A stretch of 64,000 nucleotides of DNA from NCBI GenBank assembly GCA_932294295.1, contig OW028573.1, positions 61,109,829 through 61,173,828 on the forward strand. Direction: 5' to 3'. The translations under genes and the position numbers were made by a program. This document shows, one piece after another, positions 1-13,991 of the stretch (positions are counted from its first letter, which is position 1; every line of letters begins with the position of its first letter). The notes under the pieces are model-generated. The model searched no databases and was not told the origin of the DNA. It saw nothing but the letters and a program-made list of their open reading frames with translations. The stretch is from Alitta virens (lineage: Eukaryota > Annelida > Polychaeta > Phyllodocida > Nereididae).

Positions 1-32
1 ACAAATTCACATGAATATTCTTTGTTTCACAG

Positions 33-3000
33 GGAATACCAGAGTCATTACCCAGAATGCCCTTCAAACATTTCAAGATGAGATGGGGAAAGTAATAAAA
101 GACCCGTACCAGGTTGTTATGAGACAGACAAGGCTGCCTATCTCACTTCTTAACCAAACTGCTAAGGTATATATATTACTGCCATAAGAATGTTTAATAC
201 TCTAAACTTATTATGAATTTATATTATGTATGACAATATTTGCTTCCAGTAACATCTTCTATTATCATTGCAAATTTTCATTTACAGAATCAAAGAGTTC
301 ATATTTTGGACACTGAAGGTTTTGAAACTACCTTTGGACCAAAATCTCAGAGAAAACGTCCTCGGATTGCTGCCGCAGATATGGAGGTATTTTACAAGTG
401 CTCTTTACAATTTCAGACGTTTCTGTAGACCTACTGTGAATAATGTTTGTAAATATGATGTTGTTACATACAAAATCCTTTCATTCTTTCAGAGTATGCT
501 GCAAAGGGCTGAGGCCAAAGAAGAGGAGTACAAGGCAGAAAAGGACAAAGATCTTGTGATGGAAGATCCAGGCTTCAGACCTGAAGCGCAGGACTATTAC
601 ATGAAAGCAGGACAGTCTAAACGTATTTGGAATGAGTTGTATAAAGTAAGTTGCTGTATAATAATTGTATTAAAATTATCCCAAAATTATTTTGCACCAA
701 TTTTATGAGATGTTAAATGGAGGTGCCTTGTACTCAGTGTCAATGCTGAGGCAAGTAAAAGACCCACTCATGGGTAAATGTGTAACATGGTGTGAACTCC
801 AAGTGTATCATATCATCATTACATCTGCTTCTGGCAGCTAGACATATATATATAAGCTGACTAAGCTTCAGGCCCAGTAGCATTAATTTAATTCCTGTTT
901 CAGGTGATAGACTCAGCTGATGTTGTTCTTCAAGTTCTTGATGCAAGAGATCCCATAGGCACCAGATCTAAAAGAATTGAAGAGTACTTGAAAAGGGAAA
1001 AATCACATAAACATCTTATTTTTGTGCTGAATAAGTGTGATCTTGTACCCACGTGGGTCACGGTAAGTCGCTTCCTTAAAATGTGTGATTAATCCACGAA
1101 GCAATGTCTAAGTGAAGCCATTGCAACACAATTAACAGCAAAAAAACAAATCACTTTTGGTGATGAGACTGAAATGCTATGTCCATATCATTGTTTTGAG
1201 TGGTCTTCTTCATTATAGGGTTTTGTTATTTCTCTGCAGTAATTAAGTGTCAGTTTCAGTTTCTATCCTGTTTCTCATTGCAGCAAAAATGGGTAGCCAT
1301 CCTATCAAGTGAATACCCAACCTTAGCGTTTCATGCATCTCTTACAAATCCATTCGGCAAAGGTGCATTAATCAACTTGTTGCGGCAGTTCAGCAAGGTA
1401 GGTGTTTACATTTCTTTATGAACTGCTGTGCTCATTGTGAGTTTAAACAATTCCATTAGCTGCATTAATTTCATTGTCTTGTTTCAGCTGCACAATGACA
1501 AAAAACAAATTAGTGTTGGTTTCATAGGCTACCCAAACACAGGAAAGAGTTCCATTATTAATGCCCTTCGCTCGAAGAAAGTCTGCAAAGTTGCTCCTAT
1601 CGCTGGTGAAACCAAGGTACTTTTGAAGAATTTGCTGTATTATCTCCGTGTTTCATTTATTGGTTCAAAAAGAAACTGCAAAATATGTTTGGAGATTTCT
1701 TCTTTTCACATGAGCAGTTTTCAAAACAGAAATAGATATGTGTGTTGCTTGACACAAATAATGAACTGGCAATGGCACTGTTGAATACAATGAAAAATGT
1801 TTGATCCCACAGGTCTGGCAGTATGTTACTCTGATGAGGAGAATATTTCTTATTGACTGCCCTGGAGTTGTTTATCCCACTGGAGACACAGAAACTGACA
1901 TTATTTTAAAAGGAGTGGTAAGTGGTTCTATTTCTAAAAGTTTGCATTGTGAAGAATCTGGATAAAATTATGATCTTGGAAATGTAATTACAATAAGTGA
2001 TATAAGAGTAAAAGGATTGCTGTCATTCAATATCATATATTGCTGATATTTTTCAGGTTCGAGTTGAATATGTGAGGACACCAGAAGATCATATACAAGC
2101 TATACTGGACAGAGTAAAAGTCGATTATGTTGTTAAAACTTACAAAGTGGAATCATGGACTAGTGCTGAAAATTTCTTGGAACAATTGGCTATGAAGTAT
2201 GGCAAGCTTTTAAAGGTGATTATAGCTCAAGTGGTACATTGGACCATTAGATTTGTCATAGGTAATTTCTGGTAATTTAAGGTAATTGTTTTGTTAATCT
2301 TATATATGGTTGTGCTCTGATTTTTAGAAAGGTGAACCAGATCTTAGCACAGTAGCAAAAATGATGTTAAATGACTGGCAACGCGGAAAGATCCCATACT
2401 TTGTTCAACCTCCTATTTCACAGGTAACTGTTCCATGTTAAATTGACATTAATGAATACTTCATTTGAATGTGCACATAGAAACTAATATTACGAGAAAG
2501 TATGCTGCTTAAGCAAAGGCATTAAAAAAAATATGAATATAAGTAAAATTATTTGATACATGATTTGTTTGTTAAAATGGCTGGTATACAAATTGCTCAC
2601 TTTATTTGCACATTGCTTTAAAAGGATGATAATAGACCAGAGAAGTCTCAGGCTGGGGCAGAATCTTCCAATGTTAAGGAAAAGGCTGAGGACAAAACTA
2701 CTTCAGAAACTGGTTCAACTGAATCTGGCGAAAAGCCCGAGTCACAAGACGGTGCTACAAAATCAGATGTTACAGATGAAGATGAAAAGACCAAGGAAGC
2801 AAAACAATTGCGGGTCAAGCAAGACTTCAGCCAGATTAATGTTGAACCGTCATTTGAAGGAGAAGATGTTCAACCATTAGCTGAGGATGATGAATTGTTA
2901 AATGACAGCCTTGAAGGAGACATAAATGATGAAGATGATGAGGATGATGAGGATGGTGATTCTGAAGGACAGGATACATCAGATATGCAAGTTGCAGACA

Positions 3001-4037
3001 CGAGAAATGATTCTGATGCAGGCAATTCAAACTTACCTGATAGTGGTGATGAAGTAGATGAAGAAACGGAAAAAGAAGCAGATAGGAACATTCAGAAAAC
3101 TCTTCTTGGCAGAATACCACAAGAACCTGTTCTTAAGAGTAAAACATCACCTAAAAAAACTGGAAATATTAGTAAGAAGTCCCAGAAGCATGGAGAAGCA
3201 GCAAAAGCAACAATTGCACAGGAGAAAAAGTCTAAATTGAGGGCAAACAAATGTAAATCTAGCAGTGGTATGTTCACTGTAAGCACACAAGGTGATCAGG
3301 ACTCACCATTGAAATCTTCTGCAGGTAATTACCATGTCTTTTAAATATGTCATGTATTACTCAGTAAGGTGAGAAAATTTGAGTGCAGTAAGTTCAAGTT
3401 TAATGTCCTCTAGTGCCTGAAAATGTCCATTTTCTTGTGGTTTCATTTCCCTAATGGTATGAAAGTTAAATGTATTATATATGCATACTTCAGGGGTTCT
3501 CTGTTTTTTTATGAAGATTTACTTTCTGCGTGTTAGGTTTCGTGGTATACACAATGAATGAAAACCCTGCAGCAAGTGTGGTGGAATTAACTCCAACAAA
3601 CGCAAGTGGGCGGAAAGACGCTACTCCACCAAGCAACAGTTCAAAAAAAGGAAATATGAAGAAGGGTAACAGAAAACGTAAACATGAGGAAGAAGAAGAA
3701 GATGAAATGGGAGAGAGACTAACCGGAAAACAGGTACAACATTCACAATCATATTGACAGAAGACTTGACTGGTAGAGAGCTAAATAGACTGACAGAAAA
3801 TTACATGAATTAATTTATCTTCACAACATATTCCTGCTAAACAATTATGTATGCACTGGTAAATACATTTTTATTAATATGTGTTGTAGACATTGGTCAA
3901 TAAGATCTAGTAGGTAACACTGTCGATTAATTTTGTACTTTCAGAAGCGAAAAATTTACCGACAACAGAAAGTTGGCAAGATTGGTCAACATTATTACAA
4001 TGAGGCCAATGTGAAAAACCGAAGTCACAGAAGATAG
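33..4037 (+). CDS. GNL2: Nucleolar GTP-binding protein 2 (5' end outside window)
   Basis: GTPase needed for late nuclear maturation of the pre-60S ribosomal subunit in nucleolus and nucleoplasm (family knowledge). Twelve exons: 33-166, 288-386, 493-645, 904-1062, 1284-1397, 1488-1616, 1813-1917, 2057-2215, 2328-2423, 2625-3324, 3537-3733, 3945-4037, all GT-AG; about 712 residues are visible. The circularly permuted GTPase motif order is clear: G4 (NKCD) in exon 4, [12 protein letters not shown] in exon 5, the P-loop GYPNTGKSS in exon 6, and G3 (DCPG) in exon 7. [14 protein letters not shown] and [12 protein letters not shown] upstream are NOG2 signatures. Exon 10 is long, acidic and Lys-rich; the tail [14 protein letters not shown] followed by NVKNR is the conserved basic C-terminus. 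Roughly the first 80-90 residues lie upstream of the window. Exon 11 aligns poorly with vertebrates and is the least certain exon. Confidence 0.95.
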
Positions 4038-4087
4038 CTTAATGATATTATATATTGAATTCTTATTTATGTTTGTACATATTGAAC

Positions 4088-4093
4088 AATAAA
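4088..4093 (+). promoter_or_regulatory. GNL2 polyadenylation signal
   Basis: Canonical AATAAA 51 bp after the GNL2 stop codon, so the 3' UTR is very short. No competing AATAAA was seen nearer the stop. Confidence 0.6.
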
Positions 4094-4872
4094 CATTATG
4101 GAATTGACTAACAGATTTGACAGATTTCTTATACATTTGTATATAGGTGTATAATATATACTCTATAGTTATATTTGTTATCTTGCTCCAGTTTGGCTTA
4201 TTGACTAGTGGTAATCATAACTTATTTATGGGCTTTATATTGGAGGCAAGTATTACAATGCTCGATTAGGAATTTAAAAAAAAAGTTACAAATATGCATA
4301 ACAACTAAAGATTAACTGTGTAACTTAACATATAAAAGCTCAGCTGGCAGTTTTAGGCACTGCTGGACAATGACAATTTCAGAACCTTAATTACTACTCA
4401 AAACCTGGATTTTTTTATTTATTAAAGTTAAAAATTAAACAATTCCAGTGGCTGTATTAGTCTTACTGTTTTAACACTTAGTTAGTTTTCTATTACCTGG
4501 CTTGAGGTGGAAGGGCTGGGGGGGGGGGGGGGGATGAGGTGTATGGGGTGTGAGTGGTGGTTTAAAAAAGGAATTACTTTAATGACTAAAATTTGCCAGC
4601 TATATACAAACTGGAAAATAAGGTCAGGCAGGCAAACCAAATATTGCTTTCCCACTGAAATTAAACATTCAATGAAGGAAAAAAAAAACCTGATGGCCAT
4701 TAATATGGAACAGTCCTCTGCTTTGAATGTGGCCACCCAGGCATGCCTGGATTCGATCCACCAGTAGACTACTTACTAGACATGACATCGTGAACATGAT
4801 TTAACCATGACCAGGTGAGGTAAGAGCTGAGGCAGGGCAAATGCATTTGGCGGGAACATGTCGGACTTGCTG
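4094..4872. other. Intergenic region between GNL2 and ANKRD13C
   Basis: No gene was recognised. The region holds a G homopolymer of about 16 at roughly 4518-4533. The last 150 bp before the ANKRD13C start are richer in GC and CpG and probably contain its promoter. The short open frames here (for example 4507-4767) begin in the G-tract and have no protein-like composition. Confidence 0.5.
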
Positions 4873-4880
4873 TGACGTCA
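4873..4880. promoter_or_regulatory. CRE palindrome upstream of ANKRD13C
   Basis: A perfect TGACGTCA (CREB/ATF full site) lies about 75 bp upstream of the ANKRD13C start codon, in the GC-richer stretch expected of the core promoter. Function is inferred from motif and position only; the transcription start is not mapped. Confidence 0.45.
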
Positions 4881-4955
4881 CCAGTCTCCCACGCATTTTT
4901 TAGCTCATTCTCGCGCAAACTCTCGCCGATTTCGTGAACAGCAGAAAATGAAAAC

Positions 4956-7900
4956 ATGGCCGGGGACGTCTTTCCTCTTCATCGGAGTGTGTTTTTGGGC
5001 GACATAAGAAGAGTTTCCCAGTTGCTCAGAACTGAGGATGTAACTAAGAAAGATAGCCATGGTAAGACATCGGAATGGCACGTATTTTTCAAGTATCAGC
5101 GGCTGACGTGCCTGATTTCGTTGCGGTTCATTGTGAAATCGGATTGTTGACGTGTGTCAATCTATTGAATTTGACTGTGACTCTGCGTGTTTACTGTTGA
5201 TTCAGATCGGGCGTGACGTTTTTTTAAACAATTGACATGATACTATATTTCTGTGAAAGACTGATAGGGTCTGAATTATCAACGCCCCCTCTCATTTTTC
5301 TCATGTATGCAACAGTGAAAGTTGCCATTTGGAAACAGTGTCATCACTGTGTGGCATTGCCATTGGCATTGTGTGTGTTCAATGTGTCATTCATTGGCGA
5401 TTGGACTTGTCAGTAATTTGTATTGCACATAGTGTCATAGTGCTGTATTGTATGACAGTTCAAAATACACCATTTACTGTCATGGTACCATACACTGGTT
5501 CTGATAGACATTGGCTGGTGGTTATGGAATCCACAACTTGCAAATTGGCTTGCAATGAGGAACATGTTGGCAGCAGCTGTCCCTAGTAAATACCACAGAT
5601 TATACAGATCCCGCACTCTCATAATTATTACGGGCTATGTTCAGGTTTTCAGTGTTTGTTGACGTTGTAAATGGTGTAGGTATATCTAATATTTTGCCTC
5701 ATTCGGCCTGTATGTCACTGGAATCATGTGGGAGTGGTATATTAACTTATTTTAACTGTCAAATTGAGGAAATTACGATATTGAAAGAGCTATTTCAAAT
5801 TAATTTTATTATCCACTGGGGGCGTTGAAGTTTGCACCTGCTACTCTCAGAATTCCCGACCTGCTGGGGGAGTAGGCACAGCATTTACAATGTGAAGTAT
5901 AGGGAGTGGCACTTCTTGGTAATCTTCTTTGTAAAATATTATATATACAACGGATATTTTTTGTTATGTACAATGTTTAATAGTAGTAGTCGATATTTTA
6001 TTGAGAATATCAAGGGTAAAATTTGACCTATTTGTCGATATAGAGAGCGTCTAATATGCACCATATGATGTACAAATCACATGTTCAAATAATAACAGCA
6101 ATAGATAAATAAACTGAGTCATTGAACAGTTGCATAGTTTCAATGTTCATCACATATAATGATATATACAAATGTGCAATATGAAAGGAATCGATCATTA
6201 AATAACAAAGCACAAGAAGCAGCAGCAGTCACCGTACATAAATTAAAAGGCACAAGACATAGCACCATACAACACAAACATACACAAGTACACGAAAGCA
6301 GTATTATATACAGACATGCACAAGCAAGCAGAGGGCCATCCGTCACCCAGGACCAATTATAATTTATATTAACTATTCAATGGAACTTTATATTACTATT
6401 CAATCCTCATTCTACTGATATCTTAATTGTAATGATGGTTACGAAGAATGAGTTTGTTGACCTGATGAGAGCTGTCAAGATTGCCCTGGTATATGACAAA
6501 CTGAAAGAGTCCCATCTGTAGTGTTGTGTAGTCAAATAATTGAATGGATCAATCTCTACATGTATAAGAATGACACATTACTGTAGATATAGATTGTGGG
6601 CCACCAGCTTTTAAAGTAGACAGAGACTGTTGTGATTATCTCTTTCTAAAGTAATCACCATTTAAGCTTAAGTCAATTATAATATAAAAAGTCTTGTACT
6701 TGTTATGCTATACAGGTGCGTAATCAATGCATCAGTTCATGGCTGCAATATATGTTGTTTTTGTTCCCTATGTAACCTTGCAAACACATGATGAGAGCCT
6801 GTGATTTTTGGTGCATGAAAAATGTAGTACTTAAAATGTATACTCAGTATTACTCATTATAATTATACTATATTTTATTTTCAAATCAGTGTGAGTTTGT
6901 GCACTTGAATGCAAAGATGGGTACCTGTGTAACAACACCATATCACAACATAGGAATATGTGCCTTTGTCTTAGTTTAAAGTTTGCAAGGTCTGTGAGTT
7001 ATTAATGACACAATGAAGTTGCATTTTTTGGTAGGTAACACTCCATTGCATCTGGCTGTGATCCTTGGACACAAAGGTAATTATTACTGTTTCTCACTTT
7101 TGGTGTCCCTGATTCATAAAAGTTAAAAATGTATTTGCAGCATTATGTTCTGCATGTGACATCACCTTGAACTTTTTGTTTTTTCAGAATGTGTGCACTT
7201 ATTGTTGGCACATGGGGCACCGGTAAAGGTTAAAAATACTGAAGGATGGAGTCCATTAGCTGAGGCGATCAGTTTTGGAGACAGGCAAACTAGTAAGTAC
7301 AGTTGTTAATGTTCCTGTAAAATGTTGGCAGTTACACGTTTATTCAGTCTCAAATTCTCAATCCTTGGCATTAGTCTTATTTATTGTATATGAAAAAATG
7401 TAAATTTTTATAAATGATAAATGGTAATTAATAAAATATGTGAAACATGATACATTACATTGCTTTTGTGTCCAGTTACATCATTGTTGCGGAAGTTGAA
7501 GCAGCAGTCCAGAGAGTTGCTTGAACAAAGACGACCTGATCTTATCAAAGCTCTCCAAGAACTTGGTGATTTTTCTATGGAATTGAAATGGGACTTCCAT
7601 AGTTGGGGTAAGCTTTTTGAAGAACACTTAAAACATTACTTACGAATAGATTTCTGCAGTTCTCCTACTGTATTATTATAGATATATATCTTTATTACAC
7701 ACTCATATAATGGTGTACAATTGAAGTATAAGTTAAGGTATGTGGACAAGAGTTGTTAATGCGAATAAATCTCTGTTTCAGTCCCGTTAGTGTCCAGAAT
7801 TTTGCCGTCTGATTTATGCAAGATTCAAAAGAAGGGATCATGCATACGGTATGTGTACCTTGTGACCACCACACAGTTCATACAACTTATTTTGCCTTTT

Positions 7901-9909
7901 TTGATGTTTGTATACTTGAAAACGCCATACAATATACACCTCTTCTTTTGTTGCAGAATGGACACCACTTTAGTTGACTTCAATGATATGAAATGGGAAA
8001 GAGGAGACATAAGTTTCATATTTAATGGAGGAGCAAAACCTGCCCAGTCGTTGATAGTCCTCGACAACAAACTGAAAGTCTTTCAGAAAATAAGATATGA
8101 GGTATACAAGCACCTGATCAATGAGTTTGTTTTGTATGTCGATCCATATTCAGTTAATTTTTTAATTCAAGAACTTTATTGCATATAATGCAATTAATGA
8201 AATGCTTAAAAATGACTTTGGCTTCACTTTTCCTAGGAAACAGAAGCTGAGATTGAAGATGAGGTGGATATCTTGATGTCCAGTGACATTGTTGCTGCTC
8301 AAATGTCTACGAAAAATATTACATTCTCAAGAGCCCAGTGTGGCTGGCTCTTCAAAGAAGACAAATCAGTATGTCATATGCTTTATTTTTTGTAATTTAA
8401 TCTCTGGTATCTAGTGATGCTATCAATCTGGCAGAGTATTTGTATCATGTAATTGAAGACTCTAAAACCTGTATACATTACATTTACACATGGCACATGT
8501 TAACATAGATATTACTTTTTATATTATGTTATAGTTGATGTTAGTGAAATTTGTAAAATATCATTGATGTCTTCATAAAATATAATTATTTATTTTGATG
8601 GTCATCAATTTTAATCTTATTCTAGGAGATGGTCGGTGCCTTCCAATCAAACTTTTATACTATTCATGGATTGACACTAGAATCTCGGAAAAGGTAACAG
8701 TCCAAGAATGGATTGAAATTACATTTCCAGTCTTTTGTCAAAATTTACTTATGTAGTCTGTCAGAAACTTATTTATATGCTGTGATTATTATGATTTTAA
8801 AGACGGGAGCATTTGTCAGAAGAAGACTTGCAAAAGAATAAGGCTTTGATGGAAAATCTCACGAAAGGCAACTTACTAGAAAATTGTGAGGTAAGTCTTG
8901 CAGTAAATGGTTGATCGCTTTGATAGTTAACAAATGCAGTTGTATTAGCAGAAATTGATAGTAAGCATGAAAATTCATGTTTAATTCTTTTCTTGAAGGC
9001 TCAACGGCGACAGTCATTATCACCCCCTGTACTCAAAGAGAAGACAGGGTGGGAAGAGTATATCTCATCAGAACCTGGCAAAGCTCCTCACTTGGGGCGT
9101 AATCCAGTCCAGAAGGAGAGTCACAAAACGTTCAAGGCCACCATTGCCATGGTATGTTGATATAACTAAGAAGTACAATTTATAAACAGGTTTTCCAGCT
9201 TTTCTTCTCTTTTTGTACTGAGTTTAATAATTTCTTAATTTTAAGAGTGATGACTTCCCTATGACTGTGAAAGAGTAAGTGCTGTGCATCTATATTTCTC
9301 TGACTCGGATTTTAACAATTTCATTGTCTAATTTCAAGATTGAAAATGTTACATGATGGTAAGAGTACTGATGATTTTCTTTCTCAATTTATTTTCAGGT
9401 TGCTTGATGTTCTTGAAGTCATAGCTCCATTCAAACAATTCAGTAAACTTCGAGATTTCATGCAAACAAAGTTACCTCCTGGGTTTCCAGTCAAAATTGG
9501 TAAGGATCTATTCGAGGCATTTATTAGTTGACAATTTGTACTCTCTTCGTGGTGATGAACTTGTGAGGTATTGGTTTGCCTGATCAAAGAAATAAACATA
9601 CATATGATATTTGATATAATGTAACATTGCTGTCTGTGTGTCTTCTTGACTATTTGTAACCACAGCAACAAACTGATTGCCGGGGTATGCCTGTGCTTGC
9701 TATAAACTTATGTAAGGTCCAGTAATGGATAAGAACACACAGAGTGACTGAACGATTTTATTTTTTCTCTTTCAGAAATTCCTGTTTTCCCCACAGTCAC
9801 AGCCAAGATTACATTCCAACAGTTTCACTGGGAAGATAATATCTCAGACTCTAGGTTCATTGTTCCCAAAGAATACACTGAAGACCCTTACAGATTTCCC
9901 GACTTATGA
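4956..9909 (+). CDS. ANKRD13C: Ankyrin repeat domain-containing protein 13C
   Basis: ER-membrane-associated protein; the mammalian orthologue is reported to act as a chaperone in GPCR biogenesis. Thirteen exons: 4956-5061, 7035-7076, 7188-7292, 7476-7607, 7782-7848, 7957-8101, 8237-8368, 8626-8693, 8803-8890, 8999-9151, 9246-9274, 9399-9499, 9776-9909. They total 1302 nt, giving 433 aa, complete. Residues about 5-75 form ankyrin repeats (NTPLHLAVILGHKECVHLLL). The remainder is the GPCR-chaperone domain with diagnostic strings LLRKLKQQSRELLEQ, DILMSSDIVAAQ, KTFKATIAM and KLPPGFPVKIE, ending EDPYRFPDL as in vertebrates. The N-terminus is much shorter than in human, which has a long low-complexity leader; the ATG at 4956 is followed directly by the conserved PLHRSVFLGD. 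Exon 11 is only 29 nt. Intron 1 (5062-7034) is the largest and holds no recognised gene. Confidence 0.95.
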
Positions 9910-10306
9910 CATGACCTTGAGCTGTCCTTCATCCATATTCTTGGTAGCCTCCGTTGTCAAGGCAATGATCCATACAATCGCGACCTCCCTCTGGTGGTTT
10001 TAGATGTACCTATGACAAACCTGGGTAACTCTAGTGCAGAGATGACACTGATATTTTGACAACCTTTATGCCACAGACGAGGTGTATGTGTGTGTATTTG
10101 TTGTCTTTGTAATCTTATCATTTGCAAAACTGAAATAGGTATTGGTTTATGTGAATTATTAATTTTAGTCTAATTACTTTTTAGGATTCAATGTATTGTT
10201 CAGTTATGGGTTATAAAACTGAGGCAGGATTTTATCTTTTATGATGAAGTATCTATTGATAATGTTGTTTTATGGTTATTACAACATTATGTGTATTCAT
10301 TAAAAT
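9910..10306 (+). other. Probable ANKRD13C 3' UTR
   Basis: Non-coding sequence after the ANKRD13C stop. There is no AATAAA before the MITE starting at 10307; the first ones are inside it, at 10492 and 10553. Either a variant signal is used, or the message ends within the transposon. Confidence 0.35.
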
Positions 10307-10721
10307 TAGGGCTGTACACCATCTTTAAAACGGTTCGATAGTTATGTACCACGTTACAGTAAAACCAATACGATAGGTATCATGATACGTATCGTTAAGA
10401 TATATATAATCTTTGATTGACAACGTAATATCAGTACAGATACATGTGTCAATGGGGTGAATTGAACAAAGCCTACAGTAATGACAATAACAATAAAATA
10501 TCATGAACAAATCTCTATTAAATAATTCCAGACTGTTCTTTAATGTCATTGCAATAAAAGTGGGCTGACATTTTTCTTCAAAATCACTGTAACATCTGGG
10601 TAGCTGGTGACCTATTATCTCAAAAACAGCTTTCTACATATAATTTACATGTATTGTAATTATGAATAATAATAATTTGTACCGGTACAAACAGTATATC
10701 GAGAAACGGTGTACAGCCCTT
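10307..10721. mobile_element. Non-autonomous hAT-type MITE with 8-bp TSD
   Basis: The left end TAGGGCTGTACACC and the inverted right end GGTGTACAGCCCTT form a TIR of 14 bp with one mismatch at the outermost base. Both sides carry an exact 8-bp direct repeat, ATTAAAAT (10299-10306 and 10722-10729). An 8-bp TSD and a TAGGGNTG-like terminus are the hAT signature. The 415-bp interior has no transposase. It offers AATAAA hexamers at 10492-10497 and 10553-10558 downstream of ANKRD13C. Confidence 0.85.
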
Positions 10722-10729
10722 ATTAAAAT

Positions 10730-13700
10730 GGTTAGGAGGAGGGAGTGTAATGCTACAGCTGTATGTTGGCAGTTGTATTAATGAGAATATAATATGAAAG
10801 ATATATAGCGTACAACAAACATATATTTTGTTTTAAGAAACAGGTTGGTGCAGGATGATGATTGTCAGAATCACTTAAAAGAGTCTCAGGATAGCCCCAT
10901 ATTGCTTGCATACTGTGAGTGTTATTCTTGGGGGAAGGGGGGTTAAGATGTTTGTTATACATTATTTTCTGTTAATAACTTGATATCTGTAAAATTGCAC
11001 TGGGGACTATTGTTATAGGTGGCAGTTATTCATTTAGGGGAAAAGCAGGCTTAGCTGGGCTAGGTCTTAGTACAGTATAATTTTACCAATTGGATAGTTG
11101 TTGTTTAGGTAATGGTTGAATTAGGCAACGTGTCATATCTAGTAATTATTGCTCATAATGGGACATCGTCATTAAGGAGATATTGAGTCTTAAGGAGATG
11201 CATGGTGTGAGCACTATAGTATAATCCAAAATAAATGTCCACTTAATATTTGGGCATGTTTTTATTGATATGAATATTACCAAAATGTCAAACCCCAACT
11301 TTCTAACCCATAACTCTCTGAAGAGTCTGTTCTTTGCAGTGATAAATTTTCGCCAACTTGTCATCATTAAGGCCATTCGTTACAGTCACAGAAAAGAAGT
11401 GGACAATTTAGCAAACCAGCTTCAAGTTATTTCTTTCTCCAAAAAACTAAAAAAGTTGGGACTTAACTCGTTGCTAAAATTATTTCTATCCATCTTGTGC
11501 CTCTTCATGACAAAATATGACCGAAAAACAAGTGGACATTTATTTTGAATGCTACTATAATATGATGTCTTATAATATAGCCCCCAGTTATTGTCAGTTA
11601 AAAATCCTGTTATCACTATTGATAATCAAGACTCTGTCAACAACACATTTGAACCGAGTCCAAACTGTGACCTACTTAACTGAACTATTTGCATTATATA
11701 ACATTATTTGTATATCAGTACCATCCACAACTAAATAGCATGATATGGACAGATAAGGTTTAAACAAAACCTTCATTAATCCATGTTCTGTTAATACGAC
11801 TTTCATACAAATGTTAATTTTTACATTTGCAGGTTTTATGACACCTGAAATATTTTATAGCTTGACATTGAGGCTCAGTAAGAAAGTAAAAACTTGCAAG
11901 TGTACCAAAGACTATTAAAAAGTCAAAATCCAAAGTACTTAATTTAATTGAAGACTGTAAAATCTGTGTTATAGAAGTTATAACCACATGTGTATGGTTG
12001 CAGAAATTGTAACCTAATACATGTATGTGTATCATTTGACCAGTGAAATATGTAAATCATTAATGTATTTGCCCTACAGACAACATCAAAGTGGATAATT
12101 TGTGTTTATGTCACACACTGTTTTATATTATGAAGACTGTATTTGTCTACATAGCTCAGCATTTACCTTCCCAGATTATAATTACATGACGGATGAAGGC
12201 AGCTTTTGTAGGTTAATTATAGTAGACCATTTATAAAAGTGATGCACACTTTTTATGCATCACCTGCCACTTGTAAAAATAATAGAATATTACAATGAAC
12301 CTTTTAATAAGATTTTAATAATAGCATATTTAATTATTCACATTTAATGCTATAGGAGTTAAGAAATAGTGGAAGCAATGCATGTTATAGCATTAGGAAA
12401 ACTTCAATAAGAAACTGCATATATTATGTGTCACCTTTTGCAGATAATCTTACACTTGTATGTAAATTCCTGACAGTTTAATCGCAGACTTCATCAGGGA
12501 TCTGTGTGTTCTTACATGGTGGTAGTTCAATCTTTTTCGTGAAAATTTTATGTGCCACGAAATATTTTACCCAGCTTTTCGTACAAGATACTGTTGTTAT
12601 TGCATTCTGTGTGTCCTGAAAAAAACCTGCCAACTGATGTGCCAGATAAAAAAACAAATTGTGTTTGAAGAATGTGAAACTTTCGTTAAGTTCTTGTGAA
12701 GTAGTCTTGACCATTTGCCACGGACTAAATTATATGACCCACCTGTATATGAGTCAACAAACACCCTGTAATCGTAATGAACTTAAATGGTATTTAACAG
12801 ATGTTGCTCAGGCATGAATGTCCTCACCAGATGTGATATCTGATGAAATTCTTGGTTTGATTCCTTTTTTTGGCTTCTGGGGACAACAGTTAGACCTGGT
12901 TAGCATATCCTTTACTTTCAAAATTAATAAGTTTACCACTATTGACTGTATGGAATCAAAAGGTATAAATGTAATTTAGACAAAGGTTTTCATAAGATAA
13001 GATAATCTCACTATAACTAAATTTATTGGTGTCTGTTTTTGTTATCTCTTTTTTTTTCTTCGACTTCTGGTACTGTATACTGTATGTATGTGAGTGACTT
13101 AGTGTGCTTGGTATTTTCCTTCATATTTTATACATATCACAGATTTTGTAAAGGTCATGCATACGGAATCAAAAGCAACCCAGTTCATATTCAACATGCA
13201 GAACAGCTGTGGTTTGAGTGTTACAATTTTATTTTATTTTTGGTACCAGGTAAAGAATTCAGCCTCTTTTCATTTCATGAGAGGTATGCTTGATGTATGC
13301 TTCGTTTTGGAAAATGCAAAAACAGTTTGAAAATTTGATTACTTTGTGTGTATATACAGGAAAGCTGTATGTATTCCTGTGGCAAATGTTTACTATTCCA
13401 GTTTTAAGTTATTCAATGTAATGTGATTTGTGTGCTGATTAAAAGCAATGTTTTTCCATTTTCAACAGTGTTTAAGATATTCTCTCTCAACAAAAAATGA
13501 GTGCTTAGCAACCTGAAGTCTATGCTTATAACATACTCGTGCCATTTTGGCTGTTTAAGCTAAGAGATTTTGGATTAAGCCAGTGTTGACGCAACTTGAT
13601 TTGCCTTTCAGAGATTCAGATCCTCTCAGAATCTTCACCCCATAACTATTAATCATAAGACAATACACGTCACTCCCATCAGCTGAAGGATTGTGTGGCT

Positions 13701-13991
13701 TACTGTGAAGCCATGGTAAGGTGTGACTGCATGTGAATGAAGGCCTGAGGTTCAACCAGTTCCAATATGATGAAGTGACAGAGGGACCCTCCATTTTACA
13801 GGATAGGGAGGCGACCACATGTTCAACGCAGGTGACTCGCATTTGGAGGGTCAGAAAATCTATTCGTAAAGCTATCCGAAATAGCCACTTAGCCTCCCAT
13901 TTCAACTGCAAATCAGCATCACACCTTATCAATGATGCCATTCATTAATGTTGTCGAAGAAATTTTGATAAAACATCTTGATTTTAATTAG
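10730..13991. other. Intergenic region between ANKRD13C and SCP2 (tail to tail)
   Basis: AT-rich DNA with no recognised gene. An open frame at 13555-13941 (-), 128 codons, shows no family resemblance and has no splice partners. Nothing else was identified. Confidence 0.5.

Noticed and set aside
1063..1283. Possible C/D snoRNA in GNL2 intron 4 (GTGATGA at about 1159)
   Set aside because: Ribosome-biogenesis genes often host snoRNAs, but no D box (CTGA) at a suitable distance and no terminal stem were found.
2836..3120. Open frames on the minus strand and a second plus frame across GNL2 exon 10
   Set aside because: Shadows of the acidic/lysine-rich coding exon; low-complexity His/Leu or Ser runs are the antisense of GAT/GAA repeats.
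4507..4767. ORF starting in the poly-G tract
   Set aside because: The glycine run is a homopolymer artefact; the rest has no protein character.
13555..13941. 128-codon minus-strand ORF downstream of SCP2
   Set aside because: No recognisable motif and no splice partners; composition matches the surrounding non-coding DNA. Retained only as a note in the intergenic entry.
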